64,000 nt of DNA from Geosiphon pyriformis (lineage: Eukaryota > Glomeromycota > Glomeromycetes > Archaeosporales > Geosiphonaceae). The notes under the pieces were generated by a model. The model was not told the DNA's origin, made no database searches, and worked only from the letters and a program-made list of their open reading frames with translations. This document shows positions 49,952-61,982 of this stretch, in pieces. The stretch spans positions 321,639-385,638 of the forward strand of contig JAAOMT010000289.1 of assembly GCA_016748015.1 (NCBI GenBank), given 5' to 3'. Within the stretch, counting starts at the first letter, position 1. Each line of letters begins with the position of its first letter. The position numbers and the translations under genes are program-made.

Positions 49952-50240
49952 CTAAAAAATCAACAAAAAATTTTTTTTAGTTAAATTTTTATTAGCAACA
50001 TAATCTTAATCGAATTATTATTTTATTTATTTTTAATTCTGTTTATTTTATTTTTAATTAATCTATTTTATTTTTAATTTATTTATTTTAATAAAATATT
50101 TATTTTGTATTATAATATTTTCAATATTTTTAGAATTAATTATATTATTAATATTTGTCTGGTTTTTATATATATATTGTAACATTAATATTAAAAATAT
50201 CTTAAATAAAAATGTATACAATTAGATTTTATTTTTTTAC

Positions 50241-50292
50241 AGAGTGGCTAGTCACATGTAGAAAGTGCCTAGGCCTCACTCGTTAAAAAAAA
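50241..50292 (+). repeat. LINE 3' end relic
   Basis: GAGTGGCTAGTCACATGTAG, then CCTCACTCGTTAAAAAAAAA. Same head and same ACTCGTTAAA end as the large LINE, about 50 bases in all, with an A tail. Another minimal insertion. Confidence 0.7.
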
Positions 50293-50992
50293 AACCAGAT
50301 TTTTAGATTTATTTAATATTTAATATTACAGCTATAAGGTTAGATTTTAATTTACCAAGTTAATAGTATTTCAGATTGTACCAAAAACAAAGTTTAGATA
50401 TATTTTTTTTTTCTGGAAACGGGTTTCATTAAATTAAATAGTTTATTTACTTGTTTGTTTGTTTGTATAGGTTTTACCATTGCATTATCAAGATTAAAAT
50501 AAAGATATCCTAAAATTTAGAATTTAAAAGTGTTTCTCTTGTCCTTACGACCAATTACTCTTAATTAAAGAATAAAGGGCATGTTTTCAAGTCTGAAATA
50601 CGAAAACAAAATATTTCAATATAAAGTATATCTTCTACGGAGAAATTGTTTATGCTTTCCCAACAATATTGCCTAACCATGCCTTCCTTTATGTACCAAT
50701 CTCAGATCACCTGAAACAAGCACTCGAACCTCTACATAATATTTTGGTTTTAAGTACAATAATCTTCGAGAATTCCCGTCAAAATTTCGGGTTTTGACAT
50801 TGTTTTTTTCAACCTTTCCTTAATCGTTTCTTTGGGTGAAGCATTACCTTGTTGATCTTTCTATATAGCCCTCTTCATTTTGGTCCTTACGGATCTCTCA
50901 AAATATATACATATACTCGATCTGGGTAAAAAGCTTTACAAACAATTATCAACCAGATAGAAATATTTTGGGAAAGATTTTAAAGAAAGGTT
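50293..50992. other. Upstream region of the Na+/H+ antiporter gene
   Basis: Composition becomes more balanced after about 50500. No ORF of note. It should hold the promoter and 5' UTR of the antiporter gene. Confidence 0.55.
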
Positions 50993-53967
50993 ATGAATCT
51001 AATTGGTTACGACGGCGTTTCTGTGGTATGTGCCGTTCTTGGTGGCTTTATTTTATTATTTGGGTTTGTTTCTTTATTCGTCAAAGAGCGTTTATACTTG
51101 TCTGAAGCACGTAAGTGTATTTGACCGAAATTTTATAATTAATCGCGTAATTCTAAGTGGATTGATGCTTTTCATTAAATAAACCTCCCTCCCCCAATTT
51201 ATTCTTACCACACAAATAAAAATTTTCGATCCAAACTGTATTCTTGTAAAAATCAGTTGTTGCAGTTTTAGTGGGATTTATAGTTGGTCCAATCGGATTA
51301 GAAATTCTTGTTCCTCAAAAATGGGGTAACGAAGAAGAAGTCACTAAAATTACAAAAGAATTCACGCGAATTGTTATCGCAATCCAAGTAAGAATGATTC
51401 AATAAAAATGTTTGATTCGATCTTTTCTTTGCAAGGAATCCACGCCATTTAATTTAAATTTTTACAAAAAAGGTTATGGCTGCCGGTGTCTTTTTGCCCA
51501 AGTAATGGAAGCATTGATTTGTCATTATGTTTTATTGGTATAGAATATCTTGTCGAATAGACATATTTTTAAATTATAGGGCATACCTCTATAAGGAGAT
51601 GAAATCTCTACTGTGCTTGATTATCCCAGTTATGGGATGGATGTGGGTGGCTTCCGGTTTTTTCATCTGGCTGCTGATACCGGGACTTTCCTGGGTATTT
51701 TTTTTATATTAAGGTCAAATATTTTATTCTACAGTATCCTCAAATGATCAATTTCTTTTGCAGTTGGAAGCTTTAGTAATTGCCTCGTGTGTGACACCGA
51801 CAGATCCTGTAAGTTATAAATTTTAGTTCAAATCTCCAAATTAATCACCATCATCAACTCTTTCTTTTCTTCCGGTGAAAGGTCTTGGCCAACTCGGTGG
51901 TGAAAGGGAAATTCGCTGAAAAGCATGTACCCCCACACGTTCGGAACGTACTTTCTGCTGAAAGGTATCTTGATTAAATCATTCACAATTCTTTATATTA
52001 AGGTCACGTTCTCACACCTAATCATTATTTTTTAGTGGGGCGAATGATGGTATGCTAAACACCCCTGTATCCAAAAATTCTTCATCGGTCCTCATCACTC
52101 GTCGACTCATTAACAATCTTTTTGTGTCAAAAGGCTTAGGATTTCCGTTTTTATATGCCGCTGTATATTTAATGACCGAAACTACTGGTGCCGCCATTGC
52201 AAAATGGATTTACTTCGTATGTTTGTACGAAATAGTACTTTCTTGTATAATTGGATTTGTGGTGGGATACATTGCACGAAAAGTTTTATATTTTTCTGAA
52301 ACAAGGTAGGGTTCTATTTATAAATATTCTCCTACATTTTATCCGATCTTCATCTCATTTCATTTTTGTTTAACTCAAGACGCTTGATCGATAAAGAATC
52401 TTTTTTGGCATTTGCCATTGCTTTGGCTGTAAGTCATCAAATTGGCTTTTTGAATTGGAAAATTTTGTTTAAGCTAAGTTCTGCCTCTTTTGCGTTTTCA
52501 AGCTATTCTTAATGGGTACAGTCTCGTTGATAGGAAGCGATGATATACTCGCGTGTTTTATCGCGGGAAATTCCGTCACTTGGGAGTAAGTAGATTTGTA
52601 CGAGACGTAATTAGAGGAATCTTCGTTTTAAATATTTCTCATCCAATTTAGCGACTGGCTGCGTAAAGAAACAGAGGAATCACATTTTCAAGAGGTTATC
52701 GACATGCTGCTTAACATGGCTGTATTTGTTTACATTGGAGCGACAATGCCTTGGTCCTCATTTACTGATAGTAATTTGGGACTAAACATTTGGCGTATGA
52801 TTGCACTTGGTGTTCTAATCCTTGTATTTCGGCGTCTTCCCCTTATCCTTGTTTTGTATCGTTGGATACCTGCCATCAAAACTTTTCGTGAAGGTAATTT
52901 GTTTTAAAAGCATATTGTACATTTGGGAGATTCCTGGCTAAATTTCATTTCTATCTTACCAGCGGTCTTTAGTGGCTGGTTTGGACCTATTGGAGTTGGT
53001 TGGTATCTTGGGTGGATATGTGATGATTATCTACATCCATTTTCAATATTAATTTCTAGCTGATCATCTACGATTTTCAGGTTCTATATATCTCTCAGTA
53101 GTTGCTCAAAACGCCTTTGAAAAGGATGGTCCTCATCATCATGTTCGAAAACTTATTATGCCAGGTAAGCTGACATTATTCTTTCCAACGAATGAGAAAC
53201 CCATTAACCATTCTAATTTATTTGATTGGTGCTTCTACAAACAAAAAGTGGTATATTTCAACGCTTTGATGAGCATAATTGTTCATGGGTGTACGGTAAA
53301 TTTTTTATATTTAAATTGCCTGATATTTGGATTCCTTTGCTGATCATATACAAATATTTTCATTAGATACCAGTATTAAAGATCAGCCAAAGGATTAATA
53401 CACGAAATTTGACTTCAGCTACATTTAACAATCAAGTAACACGATTACCGGTTCTTCGCCATGGACAGGATTTGATATTTCGTGCGCCTAAAAATGAACA
53501 AAATGAGAGCAATGGAAAAAATGCTTCTCCCTCTCCTGTCTCAACCTTGACCGTGGTTAATGATTCGGATAATGTAGCTATATCCGATTCTGCCCCTGAA
53601 AGACCGACACCTGGAACCAGTCAAGAAAATCGCGACACCTATGAAAGTTTTGGAAAAGACAAGGATTCGAGTACAAAGATTACCATTGATGTACCTGATT
53701 CTATATCGGAAGAACCGCAAAAGTCTAAGACACAGCAGCAGCTTGATCGATTGCGACGCCCTCGGTTTGACTCGAGAAATTTTTCTGTATATGATGAACA
53801 CGAAAATATTATTATTGAAGATGAGATTGAAGGCATGGTCTATGTATGTTGAATTCAATTTTTTTTAATAATCTTCATCTGCTTTGCTTTTTTACTCAGT
53901 ATCAAAACCTTGTTAGGTAATTCCCCGCGATCCTTCGACCAATTTCGCTTCGGGATCCAAAACGTGA
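50993..53967 (+). CDS. NHA1: Nha1-type Na+(K+)/H+ antiporter
   Basis: Multi-exon, starting MNLIGYDGVSVVCAVLGGFI. The membrane part has about 12 helices with the family's marks: GFIVGPIGLEIL, MAAGVFLP, SCVTPTDPVLANSVV, the proton-coupling SAESGANDG-LGFPF (split by an intron 52049-52131) and SDDILACFIAGN. It is followed by a hydrophilic tail rich in Ser, Glu and Asp (NNQVTRLPVLRHGQD, PERPTPGTSQENRD, RRPRFDSRNFSVYDEH). Known role: export of Na+, K+ and Li+ at the plasma membrane in exchange for protons, setting ion and pH balance. The tail is shorter than in budding yeast (985 residues). The last exon is uncertain: a splice at about 53917 gives a frame ending at TGA 53967. Confidence 0.9.
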
Positions 53968-56480
53968 AGCTCCTGCGATACGTCCTCAACGTTCAATTTC
54001 ATAATTTTTATTTGGTGATGTGTCTTCCCCCAAGCAGATAACTAAATAAGCATGGTTGTAAAATATAAATCTGTGAAGAACCCCGCGTTGTAATTATCTT
54101 ACATAGGAAAGCACCGGCAATAATTTCCAAAGCTTTTTCCTACGATTGATAGACAACAATTGAATCGGCAGTATCCTATTTTTTTGAGCAAGTTTCATAA
54201 TTGTTATATTATATAAAATAAAATTATTCAAATGTTTTATGGACTTATTTGATTATTTTTTGTAATGTTAATGTTACATTTAATAATACATATATAAAAA
54301 TGAAATCAATGAATTTAAATTTATATAAACGGCTTTTATGATTAAAAATTTGGAATTTTTGACTGGTCAAAAAAGGTCTGTTTAGTTGATCCTCATACCA
54401 CAAATAGCCAAAAAGCCAAAAAGAGAAATATTTTGTTACTTTTTCTTTTACCCAGTTTCTTTTACAAACTATTTCTTTCCCAAACCCTTTTGTTCAGGAA
54501 CTAGCAGCAGTAAACGTCTCTACCAAAATTATGTTCAAGGAAAAGGTTGGGAGGGGAACCAGCTCGAGTAACAATTTAACAAGTCAGAATTATTGTTATT
54601 ACCAACTGGAAATTACCAAAATGATAAACCGGATTATTAGGCCTAATTCCACAATCGCCGATCCCATTTTCATAGTTATTAGGACAACATTTCAATCTTC
54701 ATCTTAAAATTAGCACAAAATAATAATTCTTAATTCACAGATGTAACAAAATACTATAATTAAAACATGCAAAATTCTGAACTTTTGATACAAGCAGTTT
54801 TAGCTGAAGTTCATGAAATTTCAAATAGTTTAGATAAAATTTAACCAGTTTAAGTTGAAATTCTTTGAAATAATGAATAGTTTATTGAAAGTCATATTCA
54901 TTTTTAAGAAATTAACAAATATTTTAATAAAAATAAAAAATAAAAAATTGTAAAAAAAAGTTTTTTTCTTTTAAAAAATTTATTTTATAATAGATATCAA
55001 AAATAATAGCTTATACTTAAAATAAACTTTAATTTACAAAAACAAATTTTTTTAATTGAAAAAAAAATAGTTTTTTGAATATTTCTTATTTTATTGTAAA
55101 AAAAACCAAAAAAATTACAGTTATTTGGTTATTAACTATTAACATATTAATTATCTTAAAATACTAAATTCAGAATAAGTATTATTATTATTACTTAAGA
55201 GAAAATTAAGTTTTTGGAAATTTTTAAAATTTAAATATTTTATTATTAAGTTTTATATTTTAAAAAAAAAAGCTTTTAGAATTTATTAAAAATTAACAAA
55301 CAAATAAATTTGGATTAATTAAAACAAATTTTCAAAATTTAAGTTATTATATTTAAAAACTTTTTATAATTAAAACTAAATAATAATTGTTTAAAAAACT
55401 TGAATTTAAATATTAATTTACAATATTTTAAAAAATTATATTGTATTAACAAAATTAAACCAAAATTTTAATAGTAATATATAAGTAAAAAATTTGAATT
55501 ATTATTAATAATATACATGTTTTTTTTAAATTACTTGTAATATTATATTTAATAATATTTTTTAAACTTGTTAATTTTAAAAACAAAAAAATTAAATTTT
55601 AAAATTAAATTTAATTTTATTTAACTTTTACAATTATTGTTGATTAAAAAAACATTACATTTTAAATATTATTAAAAATAAAAAACTTTATATTATTTGG
55701 TTAAAAATTAAGATTTATTTTAGTATATTAAATAATAAGATAGTTAACAAACTAATTAGCATTATTTTTTTTCAAATTTAATACTGTTAATTTGTGTTTA
55801 AAAAAGATATATTAGAATTAATAATATAATAATTTTAAAAAATAATCAATATTTTATTTGTAATGTTTTTAAAATAATAAATTAAATATATTAAAAAATT
55901 GGTTTTGATACAAAAATTTTAAATAAAAGTTTGCTTGAAAATATTAATTAGATTCAATTATTTTTGGTTTAATATCTTAATTTTTACATAATAGCTAGTT
56001 TTATAAATAAATTTACTACTGATTTATGTTTCTATTTTATGAAATTTCTGTATTATTACTTATTTATTATTATTTATAAATAGTTATATAATAAGTTTTA
56101 TTACAACATATTATGTTTTTTTTATAATATTATTAAATTTTTTATTTTTTATTTTTTGTAAAGCAGATTTTAATACTTATGTTTAATTGTTAATTTTATA
56201 TGCTGCTTTATAAAAATTAGTGTTTAATTTATATAAGTTTATATTATATATATTATATATATTTTTTTTTGTTTATATTTAATAATGTTTTATATATAAC
56301 TTTTAAGAAAAACTTTATTTTTAAGAATTGGTTTTAAAAATTTTTTTTTGTTTTTAAAAATTTTAAAAAAAAACTTCTTTCTCTCTTACTTCCAAAAAAC
56401 CCCAAAAAACACTTTTTCAAAAAAGAAGTTTTTTATTTTATTTTTTCTTACTGTTTCTTGCAAACATTTCTCAATCAAAT
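53968..56480. other. Intergenic and AT-rich desert
   Basis: 3' flank of the antiporter gene to about 54700, then A/T-rich DNA to about 56380. A small ORF at 54386-54571 has no features I can use. No RNA gene seen. Confidence 0.65.
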
Positions 56481-58810
56481 AATCCTTTTGTGGTAAATCT
56501 GGCTGCTGTTTTAGGTAGTACTATGCCTAAAAAGAAGGCACTTATAGGGGTTTTTCATAGTCCTGTTGGGGATTCTTTCTCTCAAAAAAAAAAAGTTTTT
56601 GTTGGTAATGTCAAACATTCTAAAGATGAAAAAAATATTTCTTTGGTCAAACCTGATCCTAGTCATAATGTGTATTCGGATATGGACAGTGTATCTGGTG
56701 ATAGTGGAAATGATAATATTTCTCTTGGTGTTGGCAATAGCTTTTTCTTTGGTTTGGCAACAAACATCCCTAAAGCTAAAAAAGCAACTTCCAATCTGGT
56801 TTGTGGCTCCCTTCTTGGCTCAATTGATTATAGAATAGATAAAGATGATGTGCCTCTCCTTCCTTCTCTTAAAATTTCTCTTGAAAAAAAATGAGTTGAC
56901 TCAAAAATTGTCAAATCTCAAATTGAAATTTCTGTTAGAAAGTCTTTTGTTCTTAACATTAATCTTAATGCTATTGAAAGAAAATCTGTGATGGCAAAGA
57001 CTCAATACATCAGAAAAATTTTTTCATTTGTCAATGGTTTTGGGGGGACCACTACCCTCTCAAAATTTGAAGAAATCATCTGATTGATATTTACTTTAGA
57101 AAAAATCATAGAAATGGCCGTATTATTGGCCAGGGAAAAAAGGATCGATTTAAATAGCAATCTTAAGAGACAAGGAATAAAATCAGATCAGGCTGTGGTG
57201 ATTAAAAAAATTCCCATAGACACACCTAAAAATATGATCATTATCGCAGTATCTGAATTTGGAGAAATTAAGTTGATCAAAATTCAACTGATTGGAATGT
57301 GGCAAAAAGCTGTGGTGGAGTTTGCTGAATTAAGCCAAGCTGATTTGTTAGCCTCTAAGTGGTCATTCCTGATTGGTAAAAATTCTGTACGTATAGCCAA
57401 AGCAGTGGAAAATTGTGAGACTTGGGCATCAAAGGATTAGTTTAGGGCACTTTTGTTTACTTTGCCAATAGAAATGATGGTACATGATCTTGAGACTCTT
57501 CTGGAAAAGTCTGGTGGAAAAATTTGCATCATAAACAGATCTCTGAAAACTGGTAATAGGATTCATTGTGCTGTAATTGGTTTTGAATTTAACAATAATC
57601 TGGAATCCACCTTTCACATAGAGCCAATTTTTGGCAGAGTTAAACTTTCTTGAGCAAGATTGGGTCTGGTTCAGTGTAAAAAATACAGAAAGTTTGATCA
57701 TTCTGCTCTGGAATGTGATATACCTGTTGTGTTCCCATCTGGACCTCCAAGAACATTTAAAAAGATTGCATCTGATGAACATTGTCTTCAGTTGGCAAAG
57801 TTGTATGAAAAAAAAGGTGTCTTAATATCTTACCCTATTGCTTTTGGTGGCAAATTTTGGGCCCAGGTGGTCTCCTTTGTTGGTCCTTCTAATGGTCCTC
57901 ATTTTAGTTCTGGTTCCAGTGCTAGCTTTCCTCTTTCTGATGCTTCAGGTTCTAACATTGGCTCCCCTCTCATTTCAGATAACAACTCATCTCTGAATGC
58001 TCATCTGGCTATTTTGGAATGCTCCTTGGAGCTCTTAATGGATCGGGTGTCTGGTATATTAAAAAAGTTGAGTGACATGAAACTAGTACTGATGGTGACT
58101 TTTTTTAGTGTTTTTTCTCTAGTCACTTCCCCCTCTTTGGTGCTGCATTTAGATGTGGATATGACTGTGGATGATATGTCATTGGCTTCTGCTCCTCCTC
58201 TCTCAGCTGTTGATGATGTGATTCATGGTTTTAGCTCGAGTTTTTCTAAGATTTTGGCCTCTAAGGTGAGCAAATTGGAATCAAAAATGGTATCTTTTGA
58301 GGTCTTAATTGGTTCAGTTTTGGAAAGGCTGGATTGTTTGTGTTCTAGTGCAGGTTCCTCAGCTCCTCTTTCATCTTAATAAGTGATTTGATGTGAAAAG
58401 TGGCTACATGTAATGTCAGAGGCATGAACAATCCTGCCAAACAGGAAAATATTGTTAGATGGCATAAAGATATAGACAATTTGGTTTCAATTTTTATGGA
58501 AACAAAGTTAAAAAATAAGGCTTGCCCTTGGTTGGTAGACAAATTTGATGATGTTTGTGTGTTTTCTTCTGGTTTGAACTCTGGCTATGTGGGAGCTGAT
58601 GTCGCAATTGTTATAAACAGATTCTTGGCTAAGTATGTATATAAGATTTCTGAGGTTCCAGGTTGTTTTCTCTGCATTAGATTACTTTTCAAGAATAAAC
58701 TTTTGGTTTCAATTCTGGAACTGTATGCTGGTGCCTCCTTGGCTACTCAATTTTCCCAGGCTAATGAAATCAATTCCTTGATTGCGAAAACTATAAATGA
58801 ATTAATCTGT
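56460..58810 (+). mobile_element. Truncated LINE, second copy of the family
   Basis: Same order as the start of the 39-kb element: ORF1, then the first part of the endonuclease, then an abrupt end at about 58806-58812 where Gypsy sequence begins. The copy is more A-rich than the 39-kb one and CpG-poor. Confidence 0.85.
56490..58379 (+). pseudogene. LINE ORF1, second copy
   Basis: Most of the length can be read in one frame, interrupted by stops at about 56892, 57082, 57438 and 57652. Blocks: MPKKKALIGVFHSPVGDSF; FVNGFGGTTTLSKFEEII; VIKKIPIDTPKNMIIIAVSE with FGEIKLIKIQLIGMWQKAVV (RRM-like); then CKKYRKFDHSALEC, a zinc knuckle in which the second Cys is Tyr and the Gly before His is Asp, both explained by G-to-A changes. 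The C-terminal LECSLELLMDRVSGILKKL matches the first copy. It lacks the first copy's frameshift at the G run. Confidence 0.78.
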
Positions 58811-58816
58811 TGTTAA
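58400..58816 (+). pseudogene. LINE endonuclease N-terminal part, truncated
   Basis: The frame starts MATCNVRGMNNPAKQENIV with METKLK further on, carrying the Asn and Glu of the APE-type endonuclease. It continues through GADVAIVINRFLAKYVYKIS and AISEVPG-like strands until AKTINE, where homology to the 39-kb copy stops. The last residues (LICC, stop) come from the Gypsy scrap. The catalytic Asp and His motifs are missing. Confidence 0.75.
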
Positions 58817-59262
58817 GCATCTGGTTGATTTTTTGACAAATAATTTCATGACTGGCTGGTGGTATTCTGTATGCTTATTGTTTGATTGGCATTATATCTT
58901 CAGTCTTGATTTGATGCTGGATTATGTCAGTTCTGCCAAATTTGTTTTTGCTAGCAAAGATGTCATTGAAATTGTTGAGTAACATCTTAAGTTGCATATA
59001 TTGTAGTGGGTCTAAGTTCCTTATGTTCATCTGTTCCAACTGTTTCTGTTAGAACAGATAACATTTTTCTCATCCATATATGGTTTGTGATGTAATATCC
59101 ACATATCCACATAGTTGTGGAAAATTTGGAATGGTGTCTGGCTATTGGTCTTTGATTTTGGTGGTTAAATAACTGATAATAGTTCTTTCTGATATCTTTA
59201 CAACATTTCCCATGTTGTTGTAGATGGAAATTTTGATGTAATTATGGTTCTTAAATTAGTTT
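58806..59262 (-). mobile_element. Gypsy fragment joined to the LINE
   Basis: This matches positions 1627-2068 on the same strand: GACTGGCTGGTGGTATTCTG against GGCTGGCTGGTGGTACTCTG, GCAAAGATGTCATTGAAATT against GCAAAGATGTCATTGAAGTT, TTGCATATATTGTAGTGGGT, CACATAGTTGTGGAAAATTT. Minus-strand coding runs from the linker after the dUTPase domain to just before RT. It ends at about 59262 in AT-rich DNA. Confidence 0.85.
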
Positions 59263-59870
59263 TAACAGATATATTATTATTGTTATTATTTAAAACAAAA
59301 AAAAATTATTAATATAAAATTAAAAAATGCTGAATATTATAATTAATATTAACAATACAAAATTGGTAAAAACACCAAAAAAGACAAAAAAATTAGTATT
59401 ATATTTTTAAAAAAAACAAAATTCAAAACAATAAAAAAATACCAAAAAAATTAGCTTTATTATTTTTAAGAAAAAAAAGCATTTTTATTATAGTTATTTA
59501 ACATAGCTTAGCTACTGGTTTTTTGGCATAATTATAACAATATTAAAAGGAGTTTTAATAAGCTGTTTTGAAAAAACTTAAAGAAAACAAACATTTAACT
59601 AAAAATAAAAAAATGCTTTGTTTATTTTGCTCCTTGTTTTTTGGTAATTATAAAAACATAAGAAAAAAAAAATAATTAAAAATAAAAGTTACATATATTT
59701 AGCATTTATAAATTTATTTATATTTAGAAGTTGCTTTTAAAATATAAAATATATAATTAGAATTATTCTTGGATTTTTATAAATATTGCTTAATAATATA
59801 TTTTTAACAAAAAATTTTCTATACTTTATACATTCAACCAAGCCTTTAAAACCTCCGCGAACTCGATATC
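59263..59870. other. AT-rich spacer upstream of TAF6
   Basis: A/T-rich with long A runs. The last 60 bases before the TAF6 start are more balanced and are probably its 5' UTR. Confidence 0.6.
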
Positions 59871-61982
59871 ATGACAGGACTTTTTTCAAAAGAAGCCATA
59901 AAGGTACTATTCCTCTTTGAGATAAACGCAATAGTAACTTTTTGATTTTTGAAACTCTATTCACCACCGAATTACAGAACACAGCTGAAGTGGTGGGAAT
60001 CTCTAATCTTAAAGATAATGTGGCCTCATTGCTCGCGGACGACGTGGAATATAGGATAAACGAAATAATACAAGTTTGTATTCCTATTGGGCCTTTACAA
60101 AGAACTTTTAATTTTAATTTCATTTTCATATAGGAAGCCACCAAATTCATGCATCACTCCAAGCGAACCAAACTCACGGGAGAGGACATAAACAACGCGT
60201 TGCGCATTCGCAACGTTGAAGTGAGTTATATATATTATATATCATATATTATTTATAATTGAAATCCTTCTTTTTCCCAAAAACCAATTATTCTTTTCTC
60301 ATAATGAATGTTTTTCCAGCCTCTATATGGCTTTAATATACCAAATTTGTATAAATTTGAGAGGCTGTCCACAAACACTATCGATCTTTATTACCTCGAA
60401 GATGATGAATTAGATTTTGAAAATATAATTGATATTCCCCTACCCAAAGTTCCACAAGAGGCCACCTATACCGGTATAGTGTCATAAATTTGTCCGAGTT
60501 TCCAATTTCAATATTCCAATTAACATTTCATTTGGAATTATTAAGCCCATTGGCTTGCAGTAGAAGGTGTACAGCCCTCGACACCACATAATCCAATCAC
60601 ATTCAAGGGTAATGATTCTATAATCATACAATCTCTTTTCATTATTCAGTTCATTAATTAGCTATCTACAAATTTTTTCCTTAGCTCCAGAATTTAAAAT
60701 TGAAACAAGCGAGACGAATATAATAAATGAAGGAAATATGTTTATGGCCAATGGTTTAAATGACGCTGAATCAAAGCCTATAGTAAAGCATCCTCTTTCC
60801 CAAGAACATCAAAAATATTATGATACAATCGTCAACGCCGCCCTTACTACAGGTCTTGATGACCAGCTGCGTACGGCGGCATATCACAGTTTACGATCTG
60901 ATCCTGGGATTCATCAACTTCTACCTCATTTCGTTAAATTCATATGTGAAAAGGTCAGTCTTCTTTTATTAAGAAGCTTGCTCTACTAATTAACTTATTT
61001 TAAAGTTTTCATTTCTAATATTCTGCTTACCTAATAAAGGTTGAGGATAATATCAGAAATTTGGAAATTTTAGATTCAATGATGAACATGACCTTATCAC
61101 TCTTGGAGAATAAAAATTTTTTTTTAGATCCTTATGTAAGTGTTCTATCGTACTTGAAAACTAGATTCTTATTCAAAAATCTAGATTGGCTTACTAATGG
61201 TTTTTGTTGATATACTTTTTTGGGAAAACAAATAGCTTCATCAGTTGATTCCTTCAGTATTAACTTGTCTAGTATCGAAACGACTTGGTACCAGATCTAG
61301 CGAAGATCATTGGGTAGTTCGTGATCTATCTGCTAAAATCATAGCCTCTATTGTGAAACGCTACAGAGCAGGTTATAGCACATTACAACCGAGGATCACA
61401 AAAACCTTATTGCTTGCCTTCCTCGACCCTAGCAAAGAGTTTTCTACACATTATGGTGGTATCGTAGGCCTTGTAGCAATGGGATCTGAGGTATATTTTT
61501 AATAATTGACGTTATTTTCAATTATATGTTGAGGTGACCTTAACTAATATTTAAAACAGACAATCAAAATGTTGCTATTGCCGAACTTAAAAACATACGG
61601 GGAGCTGATTAAGACAGAGAGGGAGAGGGGTACCCCTCTAAAGAAAAATGAAGCGGAACGTTGTTTTCAAGCTATTGTGGTAAGGCGAAAATTTAAAAAT
61701 AAAGAACTTGCACCTTTAACATATCATTTTGATCATCGGCCGTTTCAATTATTACACGATCTGTATATAACAGTGCATTCTTTATTTTAGGATGCATTAC
61801 AAAAGTTGGGAGAAGACCTTTTGTTGAGTCCTAGGGTACCACAACAACATTTAAATTCAAACCAGCCTAGTTTAGAAGAAAAACTGAAGGAAAAAATTGG
61901 GGATTTATTTGCCGATGGTCTTATACAAGCCGGTGGAAATCAATATTTGATGCAAGAAATCCTTGATTGTTTCAGCGAATGA
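59871..61982 (+). CDS. TAF6: TFIID/SAGA subunit TAF6
   Basis: Multi-exon, about 470 residues. First exons: 59871-59903, 59978-60073, 60134-60220, 60320 onwards. The histone fold comes first: MTGLFSKEAIK-NTAEVVGI, SNLKDNVASLLADDVEYRIN, EATKFMHHSKRTKLTGEDIN, ALRIRNVEPLYGF. This is the H4-like TAF6 fold that pairs with TAF9. The HEAT-repeat C-terminal domain follows (PLSQEHQKYYDTIV, LPHFVKFICEKV, LHQLIPSVLTCLVSKRLG, WVVRDLSAKIIASI, HYGGIVGLVAMGSE). ATG 59871 gives the normal N-terminus when the first 74-nt intron is removed; ignoring that intron gives a false start in the wrong frame. The role is in core promoter recognition by RNA polymerase II machinery. Confidence 0.93.
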
